NCBI GenBank assembly: GCA_013146195.2
Contig: CM028383.1
Span: 14,965,642 to 15,029,641, forward strand
Length of the DNA: 64,000 bases
Reading direction: 5' to 3'
Source of the DNA: Codonopsis lanceolata
Taxonomy: Eukaryota > Streptophyta > Magnoliopsida > Asterales > Campanulaceae
How positions within the stretch are numbered: position 1 is the first letter of the stretch; each line of letters starts with the position of its first letter. The notes beneath the pieces are model-generated. The model saw only the letters and a list, made by a program, of their open reading frames with translations. It ran no database searches and had not been told where the DNA came from. This document shows positions 1-9,901 of this stretch, piece after piece. Made by a program: the position numbers and the translations under genes.

Positions 1-1604
1 ACGACATTACTATACGGAATCCTCCTTGGGGGGTCCTGTAGGCGTTTTGAGACCACCGTTGCGCTGCCTTCTCGCTCCCGGTGGTGAGCATGATCTCGCT
101 TCCCCCCCCTCTCCCACCTGCCTGAGGGCCAAGACGAGAGTGGACACTTGGAGTGACTCGATGGTTGCGTCCTCTGTGTGATTCCCAGTCTCGATGTTCA
201 AAATGATCTTCCACCAGCCTCTAGGGATCTCGTCCCAGCCTGGAGACGCTCACAACCTGACTCTAAGCAAGCACTACTGGGAATGGGTCCAATTCAATGG
301 GAAGTGGAGGCTTACCCATAGCAATCAATTGTTGATTCAGTTGATGCATTTTTCCAAGGTACAATGCTCACTGGCATAAAGCCTCCTTACAAAATTCATG
401 AGCAAGGCCAACTACTACCACAACATTGTGGGCCAGCGATTCCAAACCCCGTCTTTTGTTAATCTAATGACGGGAATCATGTGGGAGAAAGGAGGTAGTA
501 TGTTGTCAGCATTCACCTCTACACTTGGAGTAGTCGGGTGACCCTCCTCCGGAAAATTGACACCATTATCAGCCATGAATAACGCTTAAATTCGTCGTAA
601 AAAATTTTAAGTTTGAAGAACAATCGATTTTTGGCAACGGAACCAACTAATGTATCCAAAATATGTAGATACACCGGGCTTAACTAATAGGATATCTGGG
701 CTTTTAGATCTGCACGGCCCAAACCTGTCAATAACGTCAAGATCAAACGTCAAATAGGCAGAGGCTTTCCCTGCAAAAGTACTCCAACGTGATAATTAGT
801 TAACCAGCAAGTGTATAGACAATTTGACAGAGTTTTGGCCTATTATTTGTGAACGTACCTTCCTCCTTGTTCAAGAAGGGTTTCTATAGGTTTATCCATG
901 AAGGCTAATGTGTGGGCCTTTATTGTCCAAGCGAAAAAAACAGACATGACCAAGGCCACATCCGGAACGTGGAGGCAGATTTCTCGTCATTAACTCCCCA
1001 AGTTCGGCACGACCGTTATCAATATTCCCGAGCAGGTTAGTTCTGTTCGCTATACACTTGACCCCCAGATGAGAATGGGAACAGTGCCTGCTCCATGTGC
1101 CCGTAAGAGGAACCAAGAATAGATCCCTACTTGCTGGTAAATCATGCTCGCAGGCGAAGATAGGAACGTGCCCTGCCCGTGCTAAAATGATCACATGTTG
1201 AGCACGTGACCGCTGCTCAGACCATTTGGGTCGGGCAGCTCACAATCAATTACTTTTTTCTTAAACAATAGGCCAAAGATAACGATAATTTGAAAATATT
1301 GTATAATGTTTTATGATTGAAAAAATTACAATAAAATTTACATTTGCAACACAGAATCAAACCGGTGAAATACATGGCAGTTGACAGCATGTGACCGGTT
1401 AAGCTTTTACGCGTGTAGGGTAAGTAACCAGTAACTAGCTGGTTGGTCCTTTTCCATAGGATTGATAATTTGATTCTCTGAGTACTCTGTTCTTCAGCAT
1501 CTCCAAATTTGGATTTATTCCCACGACCACGACCCATGTACTTGTCCTTATTGGATTAATACTAGTACTACCACCCACTGCATAGTTCATATTGATTTTC
1601 CATT
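1..1604. other. Unclassified, probably old repeat sequence
   Basis: No reading frame here encodes a protein I recognise. The longest open frames (892-1194 and 1250-1537 on the minus strand) have no domain-like pattern. The first 500 bases have higher GC and resemble leader or gag-adjacent sequence of an old retroelement, but I see no LTR boundary, primer binding site or catalytic motif. From about 1240 the sequence becomes AT-rich and leads into the foldback element. I infer decayed repeat sequence and cannot assign a family. Confidence 0.35.
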
Positions 1605-1610
1605 ATTCAC

Positions 1611-2213
1611 AAACTATCTTCTCCTTCTTCATCTTCCCCCTTCTTTTCTTCTCGAAACCTTATTATTCCCTTCCCAAAAACCTTCAACCTTCCTAAAAAC
1701 CTAAGGATTATTCAACATTGGATGAGAAAAAATCAAGCATGAAGCCAAAAAAAAAAGAAAAAAAAGAAGGCCAATGTGACTGAAGTGGTAAATATTTATA
1801 ACCCTTTTATGCTTATAAAATATTTTTTTTCTGGAAAAAAAGGTCCTCGTCGTGAAACGTTCCACCACACCTGGCCAAACATTTGATCAATGTTCCCCTG
1901 CCTCCGGCAGAACATTTGATCAATGTTCCACTGCCTCCGACTGAACAATGGAGTAATGTTACATCACACTTGGCCGAACATTTGATTAATGTTCCACCGA
2001 CCAGGTCAGAACATTTCACGCGGGCCTTTTTTCTAGAAAAAAAAATGATTTTTTAAGTATAAAAAGGTTAGAAATGCTTACCACTTCAGTCACATTTGCC
2101 CTTTTGACTTCATGCTTGAATTTTTCACGCCCAATGTTGAATAATCCCTAGGTTCTTGGGAAGAGAGTAAGGTTTAAAGAAGAAAAAAAAGGAAGATGAA
2201 GAAGAAGAAGATA
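1611..2213. mobile_element. Foldback element with arms of about 200 bp
   Basis: The two ends are imperfect inverted copies of each other. The left arm reads inward from about 1611 (TATCTTCTCCTTCTTCATCT) and the right arm, read on the minus strand from about 2213, repeats the same order of landmarks. Landmarks shared by both arms are GGATTATTCAACATTGG, AAGCATGAAG, TGTGACTGAAGTGGTAA and an A/T-rich stretch with TCTGGAAAAAA or TCTAGAAAAAA. The loop holds a 33-bp tandem repeat. There is no transposase. I see no certain target duplication because a copia LTR starts directly at 2214. It could be a foldback or MULE-type non-autonomous element, or an inverted duplication. Confidence 0.7.
1873..2004. 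repeat. 33-bp tandem repeat, four units
   Basis: Four consecutive units of exactly 33 bp start at 1873, 1906, 1939 and 1972. A fifth begins at 2005 and breaks off. Each unit carries a near-palindrome of the form GAACATTTGATCAATGTTC. The third unit is the most diverged. Because 33 is divisible by three, the minus strand stays open through the array and shows an 11-residue repeat containing GTLIKCS. I take that open frame to be a by-product of the period and not a gene. Confidence 0.8.
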
Positions 2214-2422
2214 TGTTGGTATTAAGATTTGGTAGGACACCGTTTCCTCTCGTATGGAAAGAATAGGTTTCCTGATTATGTTGTTTTATCGTGTCTTATA
2301 ATTGCGATGGCTGTGACTTTCTTTCTCTCGAGGTAATAGGTTATATTCTTGTAATATATAAGACTTGATATGATTCTTAATAGAAAACAATTTCAGACAG
2401 CGACTTTCTCTCGGTTTTAACA
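2214..2422 (+). repeat. 5' LTR of truncated Ty1/copia element
   Basis: The LTR starts with TGTTGG at 2214 and ends with AACA at 2422, directly before a primer binding site complementary to initiator methionine tRNA. At 209 bp it is short, as in Ale/Ivana-type copia elements. A TATA-like TATATAAG lies at about 2355-2362. No matching 3' LTR exists in the window, so a TSD cannot be tested. Confidence 0.75.
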
Positions 2423-2435
2423 TGGTATCAGAGCC
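2423..2435 (+). other. Primer binding site, initiator tRNA-Met
   Basis: TGGTATCAGAGCC follows the LTR end without a spacer. It is the standard plant copia primer binding site complementary to the 3' end of initiator methionine tRNA. Confidence 0.8.
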
Positions 2436-2449
2436 TTGAGTAATAATCA

Positions 2450-3411
2450 ATGGCTGAAGGAAGCGATAATCAATCCAAAAGAGTGGAGGTTACGTCTCCT
2501 CACACCTATCCATTCTTTTTGGGTTTTTAGGACAATCTGGGGAACGTCATTATGCATATTCAATTGCGTGGGGAAATCTATGACGAATGGGCGAGATCCA
2601 TACGGTTATCATTAAGAGCAAGAAAAAAGTTCGGCTTTGATGATGGAACTATCGTCAAGCCTACGGAGAAAGAACGACTTGAAGATTGGCAAATGATTCA
2701 TTCAATGATCGTGTCATGGATTGTGAACACGATAGAACCAAGTTTTCGTTCGACTATGTCCTATTACGAAGAAGCCAACTTGTTGTGGAAAGATCTGAGG
2801 GAACGATTTTGTGTTGTGAATGGACCCAGAATACAACAACCTCAAGACCACTCTAGCAGATTAGGGACAATCAAAGAATGAACCAGTGGTTACTTACTAT
2901 GGGTGACTCAAACATATTTGGGATGAGCTCGCCAATTACGAACTTCTTCCAGGGTGCGAATGCGGTGGATGCGCGTGCGACCTCAGTGCAAAGTTTGCCA
3001 GAATCCAGGAAGCTGATCGCTGCACTATTTTCTTATGGGACTCGATGGTGTTTATGTGGCGGTGCGATCGAATTTTCTCTCATTCGATCCCCTTCCTACA
3101 CACTGAATCGGGCATATCAAAGTGTGGTGCAGGAGGAGCGATTGCTGGGTGGCAGGACTTCTAGACCAAAGGTTGAACGTGATGATGTGACAGAAATTAC
3201 TGGGTGGGGAGAACGACCACGGGGAGGAAAAGGTAGCGGACGAGCTGGGTTAGTGGCAAGACGTGGTGGAGGCCGAACTGCAAGGAACGATATTGGTCCC
3301 TTGGCTCGTGGTAAAGAAGATGCAACAGCAGTTCGCGCTCATAACACAACTGGAGGCAGTGGCGTCACACAACAACAGGGACTGCGATGCAAGGGCAGAA
3401 TGGGTTCGTAG
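2450..3411 (+). pseudogene. Copia gag, broken
   Basis: Translation from the ATG at 2450 gives a copia capsid-type protein of the Retrotran_gag_3/UBN2_3 kind, with DEWARSIRLSLRARKKFGF followed by DGTIVKP. An in-frame TAG at 2528-2530 interrupts it. The frame reopens from 2552 to 2881 and then shifts; the downstream piece is visible in another frame (2878-3411, ending in an RG/RGG-rich tail). I see no intact zinc knuckle. The protein would package element RNA, but the stop and frameshift make it non-functional. Confidence 0.75.
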
Positions 3412-3499
3412 TTATGGCAGGATTTTCTGATGCTTAATGGCAGCAACTGTTTGATATATGAAGCGCCTCTAAAAAATCCACCGATCACCTACATGATAT

Positions 3500-6492
3500 G
3501 AATAATATATATCATTGGATAATTGATACAGGGGCTTCAAATCATGTGACATGAAATTTTTCGGTTATGGTGGATGTGAAAACAATTTCCAAACCGTGCC
3601 TGGTAGGTTTGCCGGATGGAAGGACAACAGATGCAAATCGACAAGGGAGTGTAATTTTGGATGGAGGATTAAAAATTAATCATGTTCTTTATGTTTCATA
3701 ATAAGTGCAATTTAATTTATGTATCTCAGTTGATAGAACAATTGAATTGAACTGTTTATTTCACTAATAACTATTGTGTTATTCAGGACAACACGATGAG
3801 GATGCTGATTGGAGTGGGTGAACAAAGGGATGGACCCTACTTTTTTCGTGGCATTCCTGATGTAGCGGAAGGTAATTAAAAGTAACCGATAGAAATCAAA
3901 ACTGTTGAGATCGCGCACGACTACCAGCAATTATCTTCTAAATCCTGTTGAGGTTCGCAAACCTACCACGATCTAGGCATCAATTCGCGTTGATTCAATG
4001 AATACCGGAATTGAAAGAAAAGTGTATTATTCATAAACGGCAAAAACTGCCTCTCAAACAACCCTAAAAGTGTTTAAATATGATCAAAACCCTAAAAGCA
4101 ACAAATTGTCGAAATTACAAAAAAAAACCTGAAACTAATAAAAAAAACTTCAAAGGCCCGTAACCCTATTTAAATGACGTTTTTTGGCCTTAAAAACAGC
4201 TCGTAACCAAGCTTTGCTCTATATATTTTGTCCGTCTTTCCGAGAGCTTCGATTTGATATGCTGCGGGCCCCGTAACTCCACCCGAGTAAAAAGTTATGC
4301 TCTTTTCCGCGCACCCGGTCCAAACGGTCAAGATAATCAAGTGCGAGACTGCCTGCATCAATTCCTCATCTACACGCCCTGACTGTTGATAGAGAGACTT
4401 CAGTAAATTTGTGGCATAGACGACTAGGAGTCTAGGACATCCATCAGAGAAAGTGGTAAAGTTGCTTCCAAATGGTAGTTAGTTTTCTAGGACACAGAAT
4501 AAAGCATGTAATGTATGCCTATGTGCGAAATAGACTAGATATAAATTTCCTCTTAGTGAACATAAAGTTGAGGCTATTTTTGATTTGATACATTGCCATG
4601 ATTGACTGTCAATTTAATAAAAAGCTGAAGTTTGTGCGTAGTGACAATGGAACTGAATTTCTTTGTTTTGACAATTATTTCAGCAAAAATGGAATTATCT
4701 TTGAAACCTCATGTGTTGGAACTCCGCAGCAGAATGGTAGAGTTGAGTGGAAACATAAGCACATTTCGAGCATTCTTTGTAATAAAACACCTTATGAAAT
4801 GCTTTTTGGAAAGGTTTCGTCTTATGACTAGCTGCATGCGTGTCTTTGGCTCTTTGTCTTATGCTCATAATCAACATCACAAAGGTGACAAGTTTGCTAG
4901 CCGAAGTCGGAAATGTGTCTTTGTGGGGTATCCGTTTAGGAAAAAGGGATGGAAACTCTATGATTTGGAAATAGGTGAGCTTTTCATCTCTTATGATGTA
5001 CGATTTTTTGAGAACGAATTTCCTTTTGCTAAAGAAAAGGTGGGCACAATCAATCTCAATCGGGTTCCCGTTGAGCAAAACATGGGGTTTCATAATGATA
5101 CTCTCAATAGTCCTGATTTGATGGAGGTTGGTGAAATTGCAGACAATGGTCAGATATACATGGAACCTGCTCCCACGGATACTGTGGAGGCGGAGTTGGT
5201 CAAACCAGACATTGATGACGATGGCTTGGGTGATGTAGAAGAAGACACGGGTGCACTAGGAAGGGGTTTGAGATCAAAGGTTCCTTCAGTTCGTCTGCGT
5301 GATGTTATCACTCATACAATACGAAAAGTGAGTCATTCCTCTCAACATTCCCTAGCTTCACAACAGTCCTCAGGTACTCATTATCCTATAACACATTATG
5401 TTAATTGTGAAAGATTCTCTGCTTTGCATAAAAAAAATTCTTGCAGCCTAACTGTGGCACAGGAACCAGAATCTTTTCGAGAAGTAGTTAAGAGTGATAG
5501 TTGGCGACAGGATATGGCTAAGGAAATTATGGCTCTTAAAGAAAATGGAACTTGGTCTCTGGAAGCACTCCTTCCAAGAAAGAAAGCTCTGGGGAGTAAA
5601 TGGGTGTATAAGATTAAATATCACTCAGATGGTAGTATCAAGAAGCTTAAAACTAAGCTTGTGGTTTTTGGGCACCATCAGGTTGAGGGCATTGATTACA
5701 CAAAAACATTTGCTCTGGTTGCTAAAATGGTGACGGTTCGGCCATTCCTGGTTGTAGCCGCAATTAAAAACTGGGCAGTACATCAAATGGATGTGCATAA
5801 TACATTCTTCCATGGTGATTTGCATGAAGAAGTATACATTAAGGTGCATCCCTGTTTTTCAATTTCTGATCCCAACCAGGTCTGTCGACTTTAAAAATCT
5901 TTATATGGTTTAAGCAAAGCTCCGCGCTGTTGGTTTGCAAAGTTGACTACAACACTGAAGAATTATGGATTTGCTCAATCATATATAATGATTACTCATT
6001 ATTTATATTTGTAAATAGAAAGGTACAACTTAATGTACTTATTTATGTTGATGATCCGATCATTGCGGGGAACGATAAGGGATGCCTTGTCTGCATTTAA
6101 AGAGTATTTGAGCAGGTGTTTTCATATGAAAGATCTGGGAGTTTTAAAGTATTTTTGGGGATCGATGTAGCCCGGAATCTCGAAGGAATATTTCTTTGTC
6201 AATGAAAATATACTCTTGACAATATTTCCAAAGTAGGGTTGCTAGGAGCCAAACCGACTGTTTTTCCCATTGAACAAAATCATAGGTTGGCTCTTGCAAA
6301 AGGTGCACTCATTGATGACCCAGGCAAGTATAGACGTCTTTTTAGTCGTCTTATTTACCTCTCTGTAACTAGGCCGGCTCTTGCATATTCTGTTCATATT
6401 GGGTGGCTGCTCTTTGGATAGTTCGTTATCTGAAAGGGAACCCAGGACGGGGCGTATTCTTTCGAGCAGACAACCACCTTCAATTATCAGGA
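3500..6492 (+). pseudogene. Copia pol, broken and 3'-truncated
   Basis: The order is protease, integrase, reverse transcriptase, RNase H, as in Ty1/copia. Protease shows WIIDTGASNHVT at 3516. The gag-pre-integrase part is split by an insertion at 3909-4381; on either side the frame reads EIKTVD and VDRETSVNLWHRRLG. The integrase has lost its first catalytic Asp region at about 4590 but keeps SDNGTEF and GTPQQNGRVE. The reverse transcriptase runs from about 5450, partly within an open frame at 4632-5894, with YVDD at about 6044-6055. RNase H breaks off at about 6492 after RYLKGNPGRG. Several frameshifts are present, and there is no 3' LTR. This is a dead copy. Confidence 0.85.
3909..4381. mobile_element. 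473-bp non-autonomous DNA element, possibly hAT
   Basis: ACTGTTGA occurs at 3901-3908 and again at 4382-4389, flanking the insert exactly. Removing the insert and one copy rejoins the copia pol frame across the junction, so this is a true insertion with an 8-bp TSD. Eight-base TSDs are usual for hAT elements. The right end read on the minus strand begins CAGGGCGTG, which fits hAT ends, but the left end matches it only weakly. There is no transposase. The minus-strand frame at 4170-4361 has no recognisable product. Confidence 0.7.
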
Positions 6493-6850
6493 TGAGGAAT
6501 GAGTTAGGAAGAAGGGGGTATATTTGATGGGAATAAGGGAATATGTTTGTTGGGGTAGAAGAAGGGGAAGGAGAATGAATAGGGAAAAAGGAGTATATTT
6601 GTTGGGAAAGAAGAAGGAGATGAGGAATGAGTTAGGAAGAAGGGGGTATATTTGTTTGTGGGATGGGGGGTTTGGTTAGAGGTTTTTAGTTTTATAAAAA
6701 ACCAATGAGGGTCTACTTATTAATAGAAAGGGTATTATTGTCTTTATAATTTAGTGTATTTTTGTCATTAAGAAAAAATAGGAAACTGGGGGTGAAGTTA
6801 TAAGAATGGGGGTCTATATAGTGCAACCCTTTTATCATTTGAGGTTTTAA
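6491..6850. repeat. Purine-rich block with a 36-bp direct repeat
   Basis: An identical 36-bp segment beginning GATGAGGAATGAGTTAGGAA occurs at 6491 and 6619, 128 bp apart. The sequence between is a looser variant of the same GA/GGGGT-rich composition. The copia element stops exactly where the first copy starts. The rest to about 6850 is GGGGGT-rich and then AT-rich without coding potential. The nature of the element is unknown. Confidence 0.6.
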
Positions 6851-8359
6851 GGATCAATGTATAATTTGGTCCCTCTATTTAACCCAAATTTTAAGTTTGG
6901 TCATATGATTTTAAAACCTATTCAAGTTTTAATTTCCTACCTGTAAGACCCCGAATCCTTATGTATTTAACTTGGTATAATTATAGGCATGATGGACCAC
7001 AATTATGCAGTGTTGTCGTACCGGTTGTATTTATTGTCGTTTTACTCTGTTGATATTATTTTCGATCCTAAGTTTAGCCTGGTATGACTGGGGACCTTGG
7101 GGATTAACCTATAATTATTTTGGATTAATCAGATACACGTTTGCATGCTCTCGTGTTCGATTTTTGGCTTAACTTGTATTCCCGCAGGCCATGATAAGTC
7201 TGTAATATTTTGGTCATAACTTTGTGTACAGAACTCCAAATTTGGATCCGTTTGATGCGTTAGAAACTAGACTTCTATATCTCTCCAACCATATCACTTG
7301 TGTAATTTTATTACTTGTATACGGTTCAGAATCATTTTTGTAAGTTGACCCAAATTCTGGTCTACTATAATTGACCACTCATTGTATGTTCGACTTTATT
7401 TTTGACCATATACCCACCTACCCTTAATAAATCCCCACAAATCTGCTTCCTAAGCTATCCTATCAGCCTTAGCCGGATGCTACTATCCTAGTTGGCCTTA
7501 GTGGGGTTTGGAGAGTGGGAGACCAAATCATTAAGACCACTATAATCACATTTTCCCTTTTCCCCAAGCCTTGAGCCTTGCACCCTTTGTTTCCTTAACC
7601 ATTCCCAAGACCAAAGCTGGAAGGGACTCCACACTTCAGCCTTTTCATCCCTAAGAAACCGTGAGAGAAAGAGGGAGAGTGCTCCCATGGAAGACTTGAG
7701 AGTTCTTGAAGGTTGATGTTGATTTTCTATATAGTTCCATTCACCCAATTTACAAGCTAAGTCATGGAAAACGAAGCTCCTTCTAATTGCTCCCATTCCT
7801 ACCTATGCAATTGCTGTAATTCTCTCCCCCTGTGTCCAGAAAGGAAGCTCTTGGAGTTCTTGATGATTGCTTGGAAGATTAGCCATTTGTTACCCCAACT
7901 CCTCTCCCCTGAATTTGGTGAGCGTTCTTGTTGTTTGTAAACTCTATCCTCCTTCAATTCTCCCTTTTAACTTCTTGTTTCTTCAAGCCTTTTCTGCTTG
8001 TGTGGCTGAGCTTTGGAGACTCGTGGAAGCCATGGATTCGTTTGGAGATTTAAGCTTGATTACAACAACTCCTTCTCACCCGAAAACTCAAGCTAGGAGC
8101 CGGATTTGAGACCTCTTGTGGCTGTTTTCCCTATTTCGTAACCTGTTTTGTGTTCTTGATTTCCATATTTAAGGTACGTGTATCTAACCCCCTTGTTAGG
8201 TTCTAAGGCTTGTAAGTATGCTACCCTTTGAGGAACCCGAAATACATGATGCTACTTTGATTTTTATGACCCAAATGCCATGAAATGATACATGCATGAA
8301 GGAACAAACTATATATATTCAGTCTCTGTTTTGGTCGAATTTAAGAAAAATACTGGTAC

Positions 8360-8948
8360 TAATATACTAATGGAAATTTTCTAAAAATGGAGTATGCTAT
8401 ACCTATACATGTTAGGTAACTCTCTGTAAAGTTTCATAAATTTTGGAGTTCAGGAAGTATTTTTCATTGGTCACAAAACGTGGCTGTTCCAGTAAGTTGT
8501 TACCAGAAATCCAACCTATTAACATGAGATTTAGGTGACCATAATTCGATGAATACATGTCTGAATTGAGGAGTTTAAAATGATAAGTTGTATTTAAAAG
8601 AGTATAGTTTCTGGAAATGTTATATTTATGATATTTGGATCTATGAGGAATATTTGGTGAATTTTGTAAGACAGACACTCAGTGTAAGTCCTAGTAGAGA
8701 ATCAGACTTATGTCATGAAGTTGAGAGGACCATGATTTGATGAATACAAGTCCAATTGGAGTGTTTTAAAATGGTAAAATCTATCTCAAAGAGTGTAGTT
8801 TCTGGAAATATAAAGTTTATTTCATTTGGAACAATGAGGAGTATTTGGTGAATTTTGTATGATAGACATGCAGAATGAGTGACGACAGAAAATCAGGTTT
8901 TTAACTTGAACTTTGATGGGCTGTATTTTAATGAATACAAGTCATAAT
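8360..8948 (+). repeat. 191-bp tandem repeats inside the solo LTR
   Basis: A motif of the form GATGAATACAAGTC recurs at 8551, 8742, 8933 and, after the SIRE insertion, at 19133. With the 10,009-bp insertion subtracted, every step is exactly 191 bp. Other shared landmarks are TATTTGGTGAATTTTGTA and TAGTTTCTGGAAAT. A weaker copy probably starts at about 8360. The units are well diverged. The third unit is the one the SIRE element entered. Confidence 0.75.
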
Positions 8949-9847
8949 TGTAAGGGTAAATTAGGCAAAGCCAAATTTGTCTTGTTTTTCACTCTCTTGG
9001 TCAACGTAGGATTTAATTGGTGTTAAAGATTAATTAGGTGATAAGATTTGATTAGGATTCTTTTATTAGATTTAGGTGATACATTTTAGGTAACTAAATC
9101 TTTGCAAAATTATTTAGTTATTAAAGGTATCATATTAGGAAACATAATCTTGCATGATTATCTGCTAAATCTCTTTCCTAGTAGGAGTGGTTGTTTTGCC
9201 GTGTGCTTGCAGGATTGGGTGCCTATATAAAGAGCCGGATGTCGAGCAGTTAAAGGTGTGCCGAGAGCTTACAGTTAGAACTCATTCAGAGAGCAGTGTG
9301 CGTAAGAGAGAATCAATCCAGAAGTCTTGTGTGCCGAGCTTGAGAGAAGAGATCAACAGCCCATACACGGAGACCATTCTGCAGGCAGTAATCTTCATAC
9401 TTCTTTTGCTTGAAACTTCGAGGAATCTGACCTTGTATTTCCTGAAGTCCTGATTTATGTGCTTCCTTTTTGTTCACTGTTTGGAAGCTGTCTTTTGGTT
9501 TGTTTCTTCCCACGTTTGGTATAGTGGTTTATGTGGGTTTTTCGGTTCTCCAAGATACTATATCTTGTGAGAATTTTTGTTAATTGTTAAGCATAAAAAC
9601 AGTGTTGATTTTAATATATATTGTGTTGCCTTGAGGCTGATCTACAAGTTTGATACTTGTAGATTGTTTTGAGTAATTTTCTGTCTACTAAAATCTTCTT
9701 GATTTATAATCTGAAATCAAAACTTCCGCTGCTATTTTCTGTGATATACTTTCTGTTCACATTGTCATTGTCATTGTTGCAACATTCACTGCAACATTAA
9801 CAATCACATCGTTCCATAGTGAGATTCCGTGGCATCGCGTTCTTTCA
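8949..9847 (+). repeat. 5' LTR of SIRE-type element
   Basis: It runs from TGTAAGGGTAAATTAGGC to CGCGTTCTTTCA. It is nearly identical to 18050-18952. Differences cluster around 9400-9450, and there are single changes at the positions matching GATAAG/GATAGG and GATCTAC/GATTTAC. An open frame at 9187-9453 lies within the LTR and repeats in the other copy; I treat it as transcribed leader, not a gene. Confidence 0.92.
9224..9230 (+). promoter_or_regulatory. LTR TATA box
   Basis: TATATAA sits about 275 bp into the LTR, inside GTGCCTATATAAAGAGCC. It is preserved at the same place in the 3' LTR (from 18325). Transcription would be expected to begin about 30 bp downstream, which would set the U3/R boundary. 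No start site is demonstrated. Confidence 0.65.
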
Positions 9848-9849
9848 TT

Positions 9850-9862
9850 TGGTATCAGAGCC
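9850..9862 (+). other. Primer binding site, initiator tRNA-Met
   Basis: TGGTATCAGAGCC starts two bases after the LTR end at 9847. It is the same primer type as in the copia element at 2423. Confidence 0.85.
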
Positions 9863-9901
9863 TTCTCTTGATATCACTAAGAGTCGATTCTGTTTAAAGA
9901 C

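Noticed and set aside
1873..2004. CRISPR-like array
   Set aside because: The units are contiguous with no unique spacers, and this is eukaryotic DNA.
1813..2019. Minus-strand protein with 11-residue repeats
   Set aside because: By-product of a 33-bp tandem repeat inside a foldback element; no start context or homolog.
7488..8109. ORFs of 80-102 codons in the solo LTR as possible genes
   Set aside because: No domain, no splice context, and they are inside a non-coding LTR with exact TSDs.
9187..9453. 88-codon ORF in the 5' LTR (and 76-codon copy at 18288-18518)
   Set aside because: It lies in the LTR, in the R/U5 leader downstream of the TATA box; the two copies differ by frame-breaking changes and no domain is present.
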